NCBI GenBank assembly: GCA_963728125.1
Contig: CAVSIZ010000009.1
Coordinates: 186,001-250,000, forward strand
Source: CAWDCV01 sp963728125
Lineage (GTDB): Bacteria > Actinomycetota > Actinomycetes > CAWDCV01
Reading direction: 5' to 3'
DNA: 64,000 nucleotides
Part shown: positions 43,496 to 51,445 of the stretch, piece after piece
Position numbering within the stretch: position 1 is the first letter of the stretch
How the letters are laid out: each line of letters opens with the position of its first letter
The notes under the pieces: model-generated
Seen by the model: only the letters and a program-made list of their open reading frames with translations
The model's database searches: none
Told to the model about the DNA's origin: nothing
Position numbers and translations under genes: made by a program

Positions 43496-45607
43496 ATGGC
43501 AGGCGTGCTGTCCGCGTCCACCCTGCTGAGGGAGTCGACCGCGGAGGAGATCCTCGATCTGCTCGATCCGGAGCAGCGCGAGGTGGCCACGACTGTGCAC
43601 GGGCCCGTCTGTGTCCTCGCGGGCGCCGGCACGGGGAAGACGCGAGCCATCACCGCCCGCATCGCCTACGCGGCCCGCATCGGGGTGGTGTCGCCACAGC
43701 ACGCCCTCGCCGTCACGTTCACCACGCGGGCCGCAGGAGAGATGCGCGGTCGGCTGCGCACGCTCGGCGTCGACGGTGTGCAGGCGCTGACGTTTCACGC
43801 CGCGGCCCGGCGGCAGCTCGCGTACTTCTGGCCACGCGTTGTCGGCGGAGGAATGCCGCGCATCGCCGAGTCGAAGGCGCCACTCGTCGCGGAAGCGGCC
43901 AGCCGGTGCCGCGTCTCGGCGTCACGGTTAGAGATCCGTGACCTTGCCGCCGAGATCGAATGGGCGAAGGTCACGCAAACGGTGGCCGACGACTACGCCG
44001 CTGCGGCAAGCCGCGCCGGTCGTCAACCGCCCTACGACCCGCCGACCGTCGCCAACGTCTACCGCGCCTACGAAGACGTCAAGCGCAATCGCGACCTCGT
44101 GGACTTCGAGGACATCCTGCTGCTGACGGTCGGCATGCTCGCGGATCGCGACGACATCGCAAGCGAGGTGCGCGCGCGCTACCGCTGGTTCGTCGTCGAC
44201 GAGTACCAGGACGTCAGCCCACTGCAGCAGCGTCTCCTCGATCTGTGGCTCGGCGATGGTGACGACCTGTGCGTGGTCGGCGACCCCAGTCAGACGATCT
44301 ACTCCTTCACCGGCGCTACGCCGCGCCACCTGCTCGAGTTCCCGCGTCGCCATCCCGACGCCGCGGTCGTCCGGCTCGTGCGCGACTACCGCTCGACGCC
44401 ACAGGTGGTCGGCCTGGCCAACCGGCTGATCGCAGGTGCTCCGCGAGAGCCGGGCACCCCCGCTCCGGTCGAGCTGATCGCGCAGCGTCCCGCCGGTCCG
44501 GAACCGTCGTTCCACGAGCACGCGGACGAGCTCGCCGAGGCCGCGGCTGTCGCCGCGCGCATCCGCAGCCTGGTCGAGGCCGGGACCCGTCCGAGCGACA
44601 TCGCCGTGCTGTTCCGCATCAACGCCCAGTCGGAGACGTACGAGCAGGCGCTCGCCGAGGCCGGCATCGCGTACGTCCTGCGGGGCGCCGAGCGCTTCTT
44701 CGAGCGGCCGGAGGTGCGGGAGGCCGTCCTGCTGCTGCGCGGCGCCGCCCGCTCGGGGGATCCGTCGTCTGACGGTGTCGGCGCTGACGTTCGTGCGGTG
44801 CTCGGCGGAACCGGGTGGACGCCCGTGCCGCCGGCCAGTTCGGGCGCCGTCCGGGAACGGTGGGAGGCGCTTGCGGCGCTCATCGCGCTCGCTGATGAGG
44901 TCGTGAGCCGTGGCGCCTCGAGCCTCTCGGACGTGGTCGCCGAGATCGAGTCGCGGGCGGCCGTGCAGCATGCTCCGGTCGTCGAGGGGGTCACGCTGGC
45001 GTCGTTGCACGCCGCCAAGGGGCTGGAGTGGGATGCGGTCTTCCTCGTCGGGCTGACCGACGGCATGCTCCCCATCAGCTACGCCGTCACGCCGGAGCAG
45101 GTGGCGGAGGAGCGGCGCCTCCTCTACGTCGGCATGACCCGCGCCCGCGAGCACCTCTCACTGTCATGGGCGATGGCACGCAACCCCGGTGCGCGGGCTG
45201 GACGGCACCCGTCCCGATTCGTCGACGAGATCCGACCTCAGGAGGAGCGTTCCGTTGGCCGAGCCGGCTCCAGCTCGGGGCGCCGGCGGGCCCGTGGCAG
45301 CACCACGGTCGCGCGCTGCCGATCGTGCCAGCGGCCGCTGGCCGGACCGGTGGAGAGCAAGCTCGGCCGGTGTGACGGGTGCGCCGAGCAGGTGGACGAG
45401 GGTCTGCTGGTGCGGCTCAAGGCGTGGCGCCTCCAGCGCGCCCGCGATGCGAGCGTGCCGGCGTACTGCGTCTTCACCGATGCCACGCTGCTCGTGATCG
45501 CCGAGACCCGGCCACAGCACGCGCGCGACCTGGCGAAGGTGCCAGGCGTGGGGCAGGCGAAGCTCGACAAGTACGCCGACGAGGTCCTCGAGCTCTGCGC
45601 TGGTTGA
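43496..45607 (+). CDS. uvrD2: UvrD2: superfamily 1 DNA helicase with tetracysteine and HRDC domains
   Basis: 703 residues. SF1 motifs: VCVLAGAGTGKTRAITARIA, ALAVTFTTRAAGEMRGRL, FVVDEYQDVSPLQQRLLDL, VVGDPSQTIYSFTGAT, VTLASLHAAKGLEWDAVFLV and RLLYVGMTRAREHLSL. After about residue 590 come a four-Cys metal site (CRSCQRPL and GRCDGCAE) and a C-terminal HRDC domain (ARDLAKVPGVGQAKLDKYAD). This layout is diagnostic of actinobacterial UvrD2, essential in M. tuberculosis. The Cys motif links helicase and HRDC. whiB7 follows. Confidence 0.95.
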   Translation: MAGVLSASTLLRESTAEEILDLLDPEQREVATTVHGPVCVLAGAGTGKTRAITARIAYAARIGVVSPQHALAVTFTTRAAGEMRGRLRTLGVDGVQALTFHAAARRQLAYFWPRVVGGGMPRIAESKAPLVAEAASRCRVSASRLEIRDLAAEIEWAKVTQTVADDYAAAASRAGRQPPYDPPTVANVYRAYEDVKRNRDLVDFEDILLLTVGMLADRDDIASEVRARYRWFVVDEYQDVSPLQQRLLDLWLGDGDDLCVVGDPSQTIYSFTGATPRHLLEFPRRHPDAAVVRLVRDYRSTPQVVGLANRLIAGAPREPGTPAPVELIAQRPAGPEPSFHEHADELAEAAAVAARIRSLVEAGTRPSDIAVLFRINAQSETYEQALAEAGIAYVLRGAERFFERPEVREAVLLLRGAARSGDPSSDGVGADVRAVLGGTGWTPVPPASSGAVRERWEALAALIALADEVVSRGASSLSDVVAEIESRAAVQHAPVVEGVTLASLHAAKGLEWDAVFLVGLTDGMLPISYAVTPEQVAEERRLLYVGMTRAREHLSLSWAMARNPGARAGRHPSRFVDEIRPQEERSVGRAGSSSGRRRARGSTTVARCRSCQRPLAGPVESKLGRCDGCAEQVDEGLLVRLKAWRLQRARDASVPAYCVFTDATLLVIAETRPQHARDLAKVPGVGQAKLDKYADEVLELCAG

Positions 45608-45615
45608 GCTCGTCG

Positions 45616-45654
45616 AAAAAACAGTTGTGCAGGTCCGCGAACCGCACCTAGGGT
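45616..45654 (+). promoter_or_regulatory. WhiB7-type promoter of whiB7
   Basis: An A6 tract at 45616-45621 stands 3 bases upstream of TTGTGC (45625-45630). An 18-base spacer leads to TAGGGT (45649-45654). In mycobacteria WhiB7 with SigA binds an AT-rich stretch just upstream of a TTGNNN -35, including at its own promoter. The arrangement here fits that rule directly after the uvrD2 stop. Transcription would start near 45661, giving a leader of about 440 bases. Confidence 0.75.
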
Positions 45655-45717
45655 CGTGGGCGTACTCGGAGTGCCCAGGCACGCCCGCACGCGATCAGAG
45701 GATGGAGGTGAGCCGCG

Positions 45718-45996
45718 GTGGAGAACTTTCCGATGACGCGCATGACGCCGTCCGGCTCGCCGATCGGTCCTCGGTCCGTGACGTATCGCGATCGAGGCAC
45801 GGCCCCGTGGAGCCTGGGCGGCCGCCGTGCGGTCATCGGTGTTCCGATCGACGGGACCCGTATGCCCGCTGCCGGGACCCTCGCCCCGTCCACCAACCCA
45901 GATGTCCACACGCCGAAGCTCACCGGGAATGTGATCGTCGTCGTCGACGGCGGCGCACCCTCGGGAATCCGTACCACCGGGACACCACCGGCCTAG
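45718..45996 (+). CDS. Candidate leader ORF (uORF) of whiB7
   Basis: A GTG at 45718 with GGAGGTGA about 7 bases upstream opens 92 codons with good G/C third-position bias. It starts MENFPMTRMTPSGSPIGPRS, is rich in Thr, Pro and Gly, and ends PSGIRTTGTPPA. The stop is 23 bases before the left arm of the terminator hairpin, so a ribosome translating or stalled here could affect its folding. An overlapping frame from an ATG at 45703 is less convincing. Whether this exact frame is the regulatory one is inferred; length is larger than known whiB7 uORFs I recall. Confidence 0.5.
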   Translation: MENFPMTRMTPSGSPIGPRSVTYRDRGTAPWSLGGRRAVIGVPIDGTRMPAAGTLAPSTNPDVHTPKLTGNVIVVVDGGAPSGIRTTGTPPA

Positions 45997-46018
45997 CCCG
46001 CTAGGACCGGCCACCTCC

Positions 46019-46063
46019 AGGCCGCGGAACCCGAGATCCGGGATCCGCGGCCTTGTTGTTTCT
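46019..46063 (+). terminator. Intrinsic terminator (attenuator) in the whiB7 leader
   Basis: AGGCCGCGGA at 46019-46028 pairs perfectly with TCCGCGGCCT at 46044-46053. After one A-A mismatch an inner CCCG/CGGG extends the stem to 14 pairs with a 5-base loop. TTGTTGTTTC follows. It lies 41 bases before the whiB7 start, so it is an attenuator, not an end-of-gene terminator for uvrD2. Confidence 0.85.
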
Positions 46064-46103
46064 CCGATCCGCATACATCGATCGAGTTCAGGAGGTGAAC
46101 GAA

Positions 46104-46391
46104 GTGCAGCTCGCAGCACAGCTCAGCGCGCTCGACCTGGTCGAGCGGTACGGGAACCGGCTGCCATGCCGGTCGTACGACCCTGAGCTGTTCTTCGCCG
46201 AGTCGCCCGACGACGTCGAGTACGCGAAGTCGCTGTGCCTCGACTGCCCGGTCCGGTCAGAGTGCCTTGCCGGTGCTCTCGAGCGGCACGAGCCGTGGGG
46301 AGTGTGGGGCGGCCAGCTCGTCCTGCAGGGCGTCGTCGTCCCCCGTAAGCGGCCGCGCGGCCGGCCTCGTAAGACGCCGGTCGCAGCCTGA
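46104..46391 (+). CDS. whiB7: WhiB7: Fe-S transcription factor for antibiotic-resistance regulon
   Basis: 95 residues. The GTG at 46104 is chosen because AGGAGG lies 8 bases upstream. Four cluster-binding cysteines are at 22, 45, 48 and 54 (LPCRSYDPELFFAE, CLDCPVRSEC). The conserved turn GVWGG is at 66-70 and a C-terminal AT-hook RPRGRPRK at 83-90. The AT-hook identifies WhiB7 among Wbl proteins. WhiB7 binds SigA and activates intrinsic resistance genes to ribosome-targeting and other drugs. Located directly after uvrD2 as in mycobacteria (Rv3197A). Confidence 0.95.
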   Translation: MQLAAQLSALDLVERYGNRLPCRSYDPELFFAESPDDVEYAKSLCLDCPVRSECLAGALERHEPWGVWGGQLVLQGVVVPRKRPRGRPRKTPVAA

Positions 46392-46454
46392 GTCCCGTGA
46401 TGACCATCACGCGATCGCGCTGGCCGGGTGATCCCGGCATCGGCCGCCACCCGT

Positions 46455-46491
46455 GACGTGCCCCGGACCGCAGCAGCGACCGGGGCACGTC
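46455..46491. terminator. Bidirectional hairpin between whiB7 and the ABC1 kinase
   Basis: GACGTGCCCCGG at 46455-46466 pairs perfectly with CCGGGGCACGTC at 46480-46491, leaving a 13-base loop. It sits between convergent genes and so probably ends both transcripts. A run of T follows only weakly on either side. Confidence 0.65.
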
Positions 46492-46512
46492 GCTGCCGTA
46501 TTCACGCGGTTG

Positions 46513-47844
46513 CTATGCGGCGCTCTCGGTGGCGAAGCCGGGCAGCCAGCGATCCAGCTCGCCGCGGAAGGGTGCCTGCGCCCCGAGCTGGCACAGCACG
46601 CCCACGCCGCCCATCCAAACCCGATGGATCAGCAGGTAGGACGGCGGCAGGTTGAGCTGCGTCCCAAGGCGATAGGACGCCGAGCGCGGGTCGCCGACCC
46701 GTGTTGCCTGATCGCGTAGCCACTCCCGGCTGAACACAAATGTGTCGACCCGGGCCGGTTCGACAAAGGGCTCCAAGTAGCCCAGCAGCTCCTCTGGATC
46801 GATCCGCACCGACTCCTTGACGAACCCCTCGGCACGCAGACCGTCGAGGACCTCCCACGCGTCGCCTTCGAGCGCGATCCGCAGCAGGACGCCGATCGAG
46901 TTGGGGAGGCCGTCCGGCAGCCGAGCGACCGCCCCGAAGTCCAGGACGCCCAGTCGCCCATCCGTCATCAGCCGCCAGTTGCCCGGATGGGGATCGGCGT
47001 GCAAGAGACCGGCGCGTTCAGGGCCACTGAACAGGAAGCGGACGAGCAGCAGGCCGGCGCGGTTGCGTTCCTCGACCGACCCGCTGGCGATGACCTGCGA
47101 CAGTGGGGTGCCGTCGATCCACTCGGTGACGAGGACGCGGTCGGCGCCGTCGATCACCTTCGGGATGAGGATGTCCGGATCGCCGTCGAACGCCTCGGCG
47201 AATGCGCGCTGCGACTGTGCCTCGAGCCGGTAGTCGAGCTCCTCGGCGACGCGGGCCTTGAGCTCGGCCAGCAGTGAATTGATGTCGAGCCCCGGCGCCA
47301 GCACCCCGAACAGTCGGCCCAGCCGGGCCACCTGGGTGAAGTCGGACAGCAGCGCGCGGCCGGCGCCCGGGTACTGCACCTTGACCGCCACCTCGCGGCC
47401 GTCAGCCCAGCGGGCGCGGTGCACCTGCCCGATCGAGGCGGCCGCCGCCGGGACGTCGTCGAAGTACTCGAACCGGGATCGCCACTGCCGGCCGAGTTGC
47501 TCGGCGAGTACCTCGTGGACCGCTGTGGCGGGCAGCGGTGGGGCCGCCTCCTGCAGCCGGGTGAGCGCCGCTCGATACGGACTCGCCACCTCCTCGGGCA
47601 GCGCGGCCTCGAAGATCGACAGCGCCTGCCCGAACTTCATCGCGCCGCCCTTGAGCTCTCCCAGGACGCGGAACACCTGCTCGGCCGTACGCGCCTGGAT
47701 CTCGGCCGTCACGGCCTCGGCGGGCCGCCCGCCGATGCGCTTGCCCAGCCCCAGGGCGCCGCGCCCGGCCATGCCCAGCGGCAGCGACGCGAGCTTCGCC
47801 GTCCGCGTCACGGCTCGAATGGGCAGATCGGGCATGTCTCCCAT
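46513..47844 (-). CDS. ABC1/UbiB-family atypical kinase
   Basis: 443 residues from ATG 47844 (ATG 47835 possible). Features: the KxGQ motif in GGAMKFGQALSIFEAALPEE, the Ala-rich nucleotide loop AAAASIGQVHRARWADG, Lys in VAVKVQYPG, HADPHPGNWRLM and VLDFGAV. These are the marks of the ABC1/ADCK/UbiB group of atypical kinases or ATPases. Here the gene is the Rv3197 counterpart next to whiB7; in mycobacteria it belongs to the WhiB7 neighbourhood. Its substrate is not known. The last part shows two hydrophobic segments. Confidence 0.9.
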   Translation of the reverse strand: MGDMPDLPIRAVTRTAKLASLPLGMAGRGALGLGKRIGGRPAEAVTAEIQARTAEQVFRVLGELKGGAMKFGQALSIFEAALPEEVASPYRAALTRLQEAAPPLPATAVHEVLAEQLGRQWRSRFEYFDDVPAAAASIGQVHRARWADGREVAVKVQYPGAGRALLSDFTQVARLGRLFGVLAPGLDINSLLAELKARVAEELDYRLEAQSQRAFAEAFDGDPDILIPKVIDGADRVLVTEWIDGTPLSQVIASGSVEERNRAGLLLVRFLFSGPERAGLLHADPHPGNWRLMTDGRLGVLDFGAVARLPDGLPNSIGVLLRIALEGDAWEVLDGLRAEGFVKESVRIDPEELLGYLEPFVEPARVDTFVFSREWLRDQATRVGDPRSASYRLGTQLNLPPSYLLIHRVWMGGVGVLCQLGAQAPFRGELDRWLPGFATESAA

Positions 47845-47906
47845 TCTCGGCTGCGTCGGCCGATGCTGCCTCACCGGTCTCGCTACAAGCGCAACTGATG
47901 GCGGCG

Positions 47907-48977
47907 TCATGAGGCCGCGCCCCACGCGCAGCCGCAGCCGGGGTGTGGCGTCCACGACCGGCGCCGCATCCCGCCGTCGGGAAGCGACACCTCGACCGTG
48001 CCGTCGACCGCGGACGGCGTGATCTGCCCGTCGAGGAACGCCAGCGCCTGCATCACCGCGTGGGCGGCAACCGCCGCCGCGAGGGTGACGTCGCACGCCG
48101 ACGCAACGGGGGCCGAAGCACCGCGTGCGGGGCGGGAGGGATCTGTGGCGAGCTGGGCGGCGAGCCTCGGCCAGGCCGGATCGCGGTCGCAGCGGTGCAG
48201 GTCGTGGCAGCGCAGGCACGACGACCGACCCGGCACCACGAGCGGGCCGATCACGCCGGTCGTCTCCTGGATCCGGGCGATCAGGTGGGGGACACCGTCG
48301 CGCATGAATCGTTCGTGCAGGTCGGCATCGACCGCGCCGGGCGGGGTGACGATAGCCAGGTCAACGCTGCTCGGCCGGGTCTCGATCCGTACCGCTGATG
48401 ACACCCGGCGGGCGGCAAGCCTGGTCGCCTCGTCGCGCCGACGACCTCGAGCGTCGAGGCTGAGACCGCCGGGTGAGGTATCGGGGGCGCCGGTGATGGC
48501 GGGGTCGTGGACGACGAGGCGACCGACGCCCGCGGCCGCACACAGCAGCGCGACACTCGAACCGATCCGACCGGCGCCGTGCACCTCGACCACGCGCTTG
48601 CGCCGAGCGGCCAGGACCGATCCGCCGTCGCGCCGCGAATGGAGCAGCGACAGAGACGCAAGATCGGGTCCCAGCCGATCCACCTCGCTGTCGGGCAGGT
48701 CGCGCAGCGGCACGACATCGGCGCCGCCGCTGTCGACGACACCGCGCTCGGTCAGCTGGTCGAGCAGGGAGGACGCTGCAGCGACATCGATGCCGAGGTC
48801 GGCGGCGCGAGCCAGCGCTCCGGCCCGATCGCGGGTGCCGTCGAGCCCGTCCAGCCACTGCGCCGTCACCGGGTCGACGCCAGCGATCACGGTGGCGTGC
48901 GCCGGGTTCAGGCCCAGCTGCAGGGTCGTCGCATCCCGCCAGATGCGGCGCAGGGCGGGCTTGAGGCGCGGTCGCAT
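47907..48977 (-). CDS. ThiF/TOMM-type adenylyltransferase-like protein with zinc cysteines
   Basis: 356 residues. N-terminal 100 residues resemble the peptide-binding winged domain of TOMM cyclodehydratase proteins (LQLGLNPAHATVIAGVDPVT). A Rossmann-like part follows (VEVHGAGRIGSSVALLCAAA, LVVHDPAI). Later come SSCLRCHDLHRCDRDPAWPR and CGCAW, probably a zinc site. There is no precursor peptide or YcaO gene nearby, so a RiPP pathway is not supported. Position agrees with M. tuberculosis Rv3196. Function unknown. Confidence 0.7.
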   Translation of the reverse strand: MRPRLKPALRRIWRDATTLQLGLNPAHATVIAGVDPVTAQWLDGLDGTRDRAGALARAADLGIDVAAASSLLDQLTERGVVDSGGADVVPLRDLPDSEVDRLGPDLASLSLLHSRRDGGSVLAARRKRVVEVHGAGRIGSSVALLCAAAGVGRLVVHDPAITGAPDTSPGGLSLDARGRRRDEATRLAARRVSSAVRIETRPSSVDLAIVTPPGAVDADLHERFMRDGVPHLIARIQETTGVIGPLVVPGRSSCLRCHDLHRCDRDPAWPRLAAQLATDPSRPARGASAPVASACDVTLAAAVAAHAVMQALAFLDGQITPSAVDGTVEVSLPDGGMRRRSWTPHPGCGCAWGAAS

Positions 48978-49071
48978 CCGCGCAGCCTGGCAGCTAGCGC
49001 CGCCTGTGGAGATTCCTCGTCCACAGCTCGCGCTGGGTCATCCCCGTCGCTCGCTGTCGCAACGGACACGC

Positions 49072-49281
49072 GTGTGATGCCAACTCAGGCGACACGCCGC
49101 ACGATCTCCGTGTCCAGCATCACTTGATCATGGACGTGCTCGACCCAGCGCGGGGTGATTCATCGTCGCTCGGCCCGGCGGAGTCGTGATGATCGTCGTG
49201 TGGCGCTCACGCGGTCGTGAAGATCGTCGTGGTGCCATTTCATGATCGCCACGCGTACCCGATGACACGACGATCTTCACG
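49072..49281. repeat. Second copy of the composite palindromic element
   Basis: Within the 485-base gap 48978-49462. Bases 49072-49133, read on the minus strand, match the left part of the 15-kb element in order: CATGATC, GTGATGCTGGACACG, CGGCGTGTCG and GTTGGCATCACAC. The second part is a 16-pair hairpin: CGTGAAGATCGTCGTG at 49216-49231 and its complement at 49266-49281, closely related to the 17-base arms at 14989/15035. No coding potential is seen in 48978-49462 outside this, apart from short random frames. Confidence 0.75.
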
Positions 49282-49462
49282 GCCCAGGCCGTGGACGCTG
49301 GGCAGCACAAACCCGAGCGTCTAGACCTGCAGTGGGTCCACGGCCGAGGCGCCGCGGCGCGGATCAGGCGTGGGGGACGATCCCAGCCAAATCAGGCCTC
49401 AGATCACGGGATTCGCCGCCACGCCTATCGTCAGAGCGACGCCAATGCCGTAGGCCGCGCGA

Positions 49463-49621
49463 TCAGGCCTTGCCGAGGATGCGGTTCAGCTTGGTGCCGC
49501 AGACGGGGCACGTGCCCTTGGCCATGCGCCGGCCGGACTCGCTGACCACGACCTCTCCTTCGAAGTCGCGCTTCTGCTTGCACTTCACGCAGTACGCGTC
49601 ACCCGTGTAGGTCTCGGCCAT
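49463..49621 (-). CDS. DUF5679 zinc-ribbon protein
   Basis: 52 residues from ATG 49621, AGGAGG about 6 bases upstream. It has two CxxC knuckles: DAYCVKCKQKRDFEGEV and GTCPVCGTKLNRILGK. This small family is widespread in actinobacteria and chloroflexi; it binds zinc and may bind nucleic acid, but no role is known. Its transcript would end into the palindromic element downstream. Confidence 0.88.
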   Translation of the reverse strand: MAETYTGDAYCVKCKQKRDFEGEVVVSESGRRMAKGTCPVCGTKLNRILGKA

Positions 49622-49791
49622 GGTGGCCTCCTCATGGTCATCTCTCGGTTCACTGAACAGGTGGTGCTCGAACGGGTCGTGCACCCCGCCTACGACGCCG
49701 GTGCGCCGCGTGCGGACCGACACCATACGGCAGAAAGCAAGCAACTCCAGCAGCGCGGCCCTCATAGGGCGGGACGCGCTAGCCTCCGCCG

Positions 49792-50580
49792 GTGCCTCAG
49801 GATCTGCTCGTCGAGCGTCGTGACGGCGGCGTCGTCCTCGTCACGCTCGATCTTCCGGACCGCCGCAACGCCATGTCGGAGCCCATGACGGCCTCCTGGG
49901 CGACGCTCATGTCCGACCTTCGCGCCGACCCCCAGGTGCGCTGCGTCGTGGTCACCGGAGCGGGCAGTGCGTTCTGCTCCGGCGGTGACGTGTCCTGGAT
50001 CGGCTCCGAGCCGGACGCGACGGTCGATGCGCTACGCAGCCGGATGCTGCCCTTCTATCGCAGCTGGCTGACCGTACGCGACCTCGAGGTGCCGACCATT
50101 GCCGCGATCAACGGCGCTGCGATCGGAGCCGGGCTCGTCCTCGCCCTTGCGTGCGACCTGCGGTACGCCGCGGCTGACGCGAGGCTCGCCGTCCCGTTCA
50201 CATCGCTCGGCATGCATCCCGGCATGGCGACGACCTGGCTGCTGCCCGAGGTCGTCGGTCTGCCGGTAGCCCGCGATCTCCTGCTCACGGGTCGCAGCGT
50301 GACGGGAGAGGAAGCGGCAACTCTCCGCCTGGTCAACGCGTCGGTGCCCCGCGAGGAGCTGCTCGACAAGGCACTCGAGGTCGCCGATGGCATCGCCCGA
50401 AACGCGCCGATCGCCACCCGGCTCACCAAGATCGCGCTCGCCGGCGGCGGTCACGCGACCTACGACGCCGCCCTGCAGTGGGAGGCGCTTGCCCAGCCGC
50501 TGACATTGGCGACCCGCGACCTGCACGAGGGGCTCACCGCGCTCCGGGAGCGCCGACCGCCGAGCTTCGAGGGTCGCTAA
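49792..50580 (+). CDS. Enoyl-CoA hydratase/isomerase (crotonase) family protein
   Basis: 262 residues from GTG 49792. Crotonase marks: VTLDLPDRRNAMSEPM, VVVTGAGSAFCSGGDVSWIG (oxyanion CSGGD), PTIAAINGAAIGAGLVLALA with the second oxyanion glycine region, DLRYAAADARLAVPFTSLGM and AFL-like C-terminus. Which of the two catalytic Glu residues is present is unclear, so hydratase versus isomerase is unsettled. TAGCCT ends 6 bases before the start, suggesting leaderless transcription. Confidence 0.9.
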   Translation: MPQDLLVERRDGGVVLVTLDLPDRRNAMSEPMTASWATLMSDLRADPQVRCVVVTGAGSAFCSGGDVSWIGSEPDATVDALRSRMLPFYRSWLTVRDLEVPTIAAINGAAIGAGLVLALACDLRYAAADARLAVPFTSLGMHPGMATTWLLPEVVGLPVARDLLLTGRSVTGEEAATLRLVNASVPREELLDKALEVADGIARNAPIATRLTKIALAGGGHATYDAALQWEALAQPLTLATRDLHEGLTALRERRPPSFEGR

Positions 50581-50590
50581 CACGCCGAAA

Positions 50591-50652
50591 CCCCCGAGGG
50601 CCGTGCCGGTCGCTCGCCTTCCCCTTGCGAGCGGCCGATCGGACCTCGGGGG
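50591..50652 (+). terminator. Two-level hairpin after the enoyl-CoA hydratase gene
   Basis: CCCCCGAGG at 50591-50599 pairs with CCTCGGGGG at 50644-50652; inside it CGCTCGC (50611-50617) pairs with GCGAGCG (50627-50633). Lies 10 bases after the stop. The remainder of the 313-base gap to 50894 shows no gene or clear promoter apart from a TACGGT box 7 bases before the next start. Confidence 0.6.
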
Positions 50653-50893
50653 CTCCGTTGCGTAGGGAACGTACGGAGCGTGACCAGAGCAGTCAATGAC
50701 CCCCTGTGGACAGTGGTGGGGAGGAGATGGGGACGGTACGGCGCGTCCCTGTGGACGACACGTTCATAGACGTGTGGATCCTTCCGCTTCACCGAACGCT
50801 CACCCTCCGTGACCTGGTAACTCTTCGTCCCCGGCTGTGGACGACAAGAAAGTTCGCCCGGAATTGTCGGGATCGCGGGGTACGGTTCGCCGG

Positions 50894-51445
50894 GTGGCCT
50901 CCGAGCACACCCACGGCCGGCCGGATGGCGTCGAGGTACGCCGCAGCGCGCGCCGCAAGCGCACCGTCAGCGCCTACCGCGACGGCGATCGGACTGTGGT
51001 CCTGTTGCCCGCGCGGATGAGCGCCAGCGACGAACGGCGTTGGGTCGCGCTGATGCTGGAGCGTCTCGACGCCAAGGAGCGGCGCGGACGGCGCGATACA
51101 TCCCTGCTCGAACGCGCCACCGCGTTGTCCCGCCGCTTCCTCGAAGGGAACGCCCGTCCCGCCAGCGTGAACTGGGTCGACAACCAAGCCAGCCGCTGGG
51201 GGTCGTGCACGCCTGCCGACGGCTCGATCCGGCTGTCGTCACGGCTGCAGGGCATGCCGTCCTGGGTGATCGACTACGTCATCGTGCACGAGCTGGCCCA
51301 CCTGCTGGTGCCGCGGCACGGCCCCGATTTCTGGGCGCTGGTCGAGCGCTACCCGCGTACGGAGCGTGCCCGCGGCTACCTCCTCGGCGTCGCCGCAGCG
51401 GCCGGGCTGAAGATCACCGATGATGACGGCGACGTCGAGCCGTGA
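50894..51445 (+). CDS. YgjP/M48-like metallopeptidase (DUF45)
   Basis: 183 residues from GTG 50894. The zinc motif is VIVHELAHLLVPRHGPDFW, with HExxH and a downstream His/Asp. It is preceded by RWGSCTPADGSIRLSSRL, typical of YgjP-like domains. No signal peptide, unlike classical M48. Gene order YgjP - DUF2064-like - Nudix - DUF2342 is common in actinobacteria. Substrate unknown. Overlaps the next gene by GTGA. Confidence 0.88.
   Translation: MASEHTHGRPDGVEVRRSARRKRTVSAYRDGDRTVVLLPARMSASDERRWVALMLERLDAKERRGRRDTSLLERATALSRRFLEGNARPASVNWVDNQASRWGSCTPADGSIRLSSRLQGMPSWVIDYVIVHELAHLLVPRHGPDFWALVERYPRTERARGYLLGVAAAAGLKITDDDGDVEP

Noticed and set aside
47907..48977. RiPP (azoline peptide) biosynthetic cluster
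   Set aside because: Only a TOMM/ThiF-like protein is present; no YcaO, precursor peptide, protease or exporter around it.
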